Shown: piece by piece, positions 62,640 to 64,000 of the stretch
Layout: each line of letters begins with the position of its first letter
Position numbering within the stretch: position 1 is the stretch's first letter
Notes under the pieces: model-generated
Seen by the model: only the letters and a program-made list of their open reading frames with translations
What the model was told of the DNA's origin: nothing
Databases searched by the model: none
Program-made: the position numbers and the translations under genes
Origin: Flavobacteriaceae bacterium UJ101
GTDB taxonomy: Bacteria > Bacteroidota > Bacteroidia > Flavobacteriales > UJ101
Assembly: GCA_001880285.1 (NCBI GenBank)
Contig: CP016269.1
Span: forward strand, 1,436,501 to 1,500,500
DNA: 64,000 bases
Direction of reading: 5' to 3'

Positions 62640-64000
62640 TTAGGAGCTACAGGATAACATAGAGCAACCTACTTTTTTTCTTGCCCATTCAGGTCTTTTA
62701 GCAAACCATTTTTCATGTTCAGGCTGTTCTTCGTAAGGATTTTTTAAAAGTTCATATAGTTCATTTAATAAGGAATAATCACCTTTGTCAGCAGCATCAA
62801 TAGCTAATTGGGCCATATAATTGCGTAAGACATATTTTGGGTTTATTTTATTCATATAATCTTTTCGTTCTAAGTCGGAAAGAGATTCTTTTTCCAATCG
62901 TTTAATATAATAGGAAAACCATTCCTTCCATTCTTTTAAGATTACCTCTTTTATTTCATCAAAAGCGTAAAAAGCATCTTGGATAGTAGTTAAAAAAGTA
63001 TTTGAGTCGTCGATTTTTATAGATTTAGAAATAGAAGCTAAGCTTCTAAAAAATAGAGTCATATCGGTTTCTGATAATTGTAAAATACGTTCTAAATCAT
63101 CAATTAGTTTTTCATCTGTTTTTAATGTTTCTATTAATCCTAGTTTGTTACGCATCATTTGATAATGTTCGATCTTATAGGCTGTATTATAGTTGTTTAA
63201 AGCTTCTTCTAAAGGTTTAGCATCTTCAATTAAGGGAAATAAAGCATTAGCTAGTTGATACAAATTCCATAATCCAATTTTAGGTTGATTTCCATAGCTA
63301 TAGCGTTTAAATTGTCGATCGGTTGTATTGGGGGTCCAGTTATGATCATAACCTTCTAACCATCCGTAAGGTCCATAATCAATAGTTAAGCCCAAAATTG
63401 ACATGTTATCAGTATTCATGACCCCATGAACAAAACCAACACGTTGCCAATGGATAATCATATGTAAAGTTTGTTGTACTACGGTATTGAAAAAATCGAG
63501 ATACCCTTCTTTAGTTCCAGCTTGAATAGTTGGATAAAATTCAGTAATGGTATAATCTAATAAGGTTTTAAGTGTATTTTTATCATTTCTACTTGCAAAG
63601 ATTTCAAAATTTCCAAAACGTATAAAACTAGGAGCAGTTCTGCATACAATAGCTCCTTTTTCATAAGCTGAATTTCCATCATACAATATATCACGAAGCA
63701 CTTGATCCCCTGATAATGCTAACGACAAAGATCGTGTAGTTGGAATACCTAAATAATGCATAGCTTCACTACATAAATGTTCGCGAATTGAAGAACGTAA
63801 AACAGCTAATCCATCGGCAGTTCTAGAATAAGGTGTCTCACCTGCTCCTTTTAATTGTAGTGCCCATCGTTTATTTTGATGCTCAATTTCCATTAAATTA
63901 ATGGCTCTTCCATCACCTAATTGACCTGCCCAATTTCCAAATTGATGCCCACCATAACACATGGCATAAGGGTTGGTGTTTTTAGTTACTTTATTTCCTG
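62640..64000 (-). CDS. selO: Protein adenylyltransferase SelO (YdiU/UPF0061), N-terminus beyond window
   Basis: The frame stays open to the window edge, and the codons beyond 63962 read GNKVTKNTNPYA before MCYGGHQFGNWAGQLGDGRA, so the methionine at 63962 is internal. The segment contains the SelO kinase-like core: LQLKGAGETPYSRTADG, AVLRSSIREHLCSEAMHYLG, RTAPSFIRFGNFEIFA and MNTDNMSILGLTIDYGPYGW. It ends in CSMLSCSS, with Cys in the third-last place that selenocysteine occupies in animal SelO. These proteins attach AMP to other proteins and respond to oxidative stress. Confidence 0.95.
   Translation of the reverse strand, partial: GNKVTKNTNPYAMCYGGHQFGNWAGQLGDGRAINLMEIEHQNKRWALQLKGAGETPYSRTADGLAVLRSSIREHLCSEAMHYLGIPTTRSLSLALSGDQVLRDILYDGNSAYEKGAIVCRTAPSFIRFGNFEIFASRNDKNTLKTLLDYTITEFYPTIQAGTKEGYLDFFNTVVQQTLHMIIHWQRVGFVHGVMNTDNMSILGLTIDYGPYGWLEGYDHNWTPNTTDRQFKRYSYGNQPKIGLWNLYQLANALFPLIEDAKPLEEALNNYNTAYKIEHYQMMRNKLGLIETLKTDEKLIDDLERILQLSETDMTLFFRSLASISKSIKIDDSNTFLTTIQDAFYAFDEIKEVILKEWKEWFSYYIKRLEKESLSDLERKDYMNKINPKYVLRNYMAQLAIDAADKGDYSLLNELYELLKNPYEEQPEHEKWFAKRPEWARKKVGCSMLSCSS

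Noticed and set aside
1-64000. tRNA or rRNA genes
   Set aside because: I looked through the intergenic gaps for T-loop and acceptor patterns and found none; a covariance search could still find a missed one.

Overview
The window looks like chromosomal DNA of a low-GC member of the Flavobacteriia (Bacteroidota). The grounds are the strong A+T bias, several TAnnTTTG-type -7 promoter elements, many secreted proteins whose signal peptides end in SQ, GQ or AQ, many lipoproteins, two TonB-dependent receptors, and families typical of the group (TPR sensor kinases, a TPR/LuxR regulator, Haem_bd, DUF6438, DUF4442, EgtB/EgtD). I see no transposase, integrase, CRISPR array, rRNA or tRNA.

Layout. 0-15.7 kb is mostly housekeeping: the 3' part of mnmG, a parS-like palindrome, a methyltransferase, a coiled-coil membrane protein, a lipoprotein zinc peptidase with a DUF6438 lipoprotein, holB, three paralogous TPR sensor histidine kinases around a PfkB sugar kinase, ruvC and glnS. 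16-19.4 kb holds two secreted tail-fibre-like proteins divergent from a membrane TPR/LuxR-type regulator, with helically phased TACTC repeats between them. 19.5-22.3 kb has pgk and rpiB diverging from a 577-bp A+T-rich gap where base skew seems to change sign, then a small lipoprotein.

22.6-34.2 kb is the most unusual region: an apparent operon of six secreted proteins. It starts with a giant fibre-like protein of about 2166 residues, of which 1750 are exactly 33 units of 30 residues and 20 units of 38 residues. Three smaller proteins share an N-terminal domain, one is lectin-like, and one of 705 residues is unrecognised. I suggest a surface fibre or adhesin system.

34.2-37 kb has a TonB receptor behind a TPP riboswitch, so probably a thiamine receptor, and the second copy of a 74-bp-identical element that resembles a small RNA with its own terminator. 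37-49.6 kb returns to housekeeping (pepE, lpxH, queD, comF, a di-haem peroxidase, two crotonases, a MATE transporter, nadC). 49.7-54.7 kb has a second TonB receptor, a DUF4442 protein, and an Lrp-type regulator divergent from a PLP histidine decarboxylase.

54.8-62.5 kb is a mostly minus-strand block: dodecin, EgtD and EgtB (ergothioneine-type), two double SnoaL-like proteins, a DoxX-like membrane protein, a MoaF-like secreted protein, a spore-photoproduct-lyase-like radical SAM protein, an AraC regulator and a lipoprotein SnoaL paralogue. The window ends inside a selO gene.
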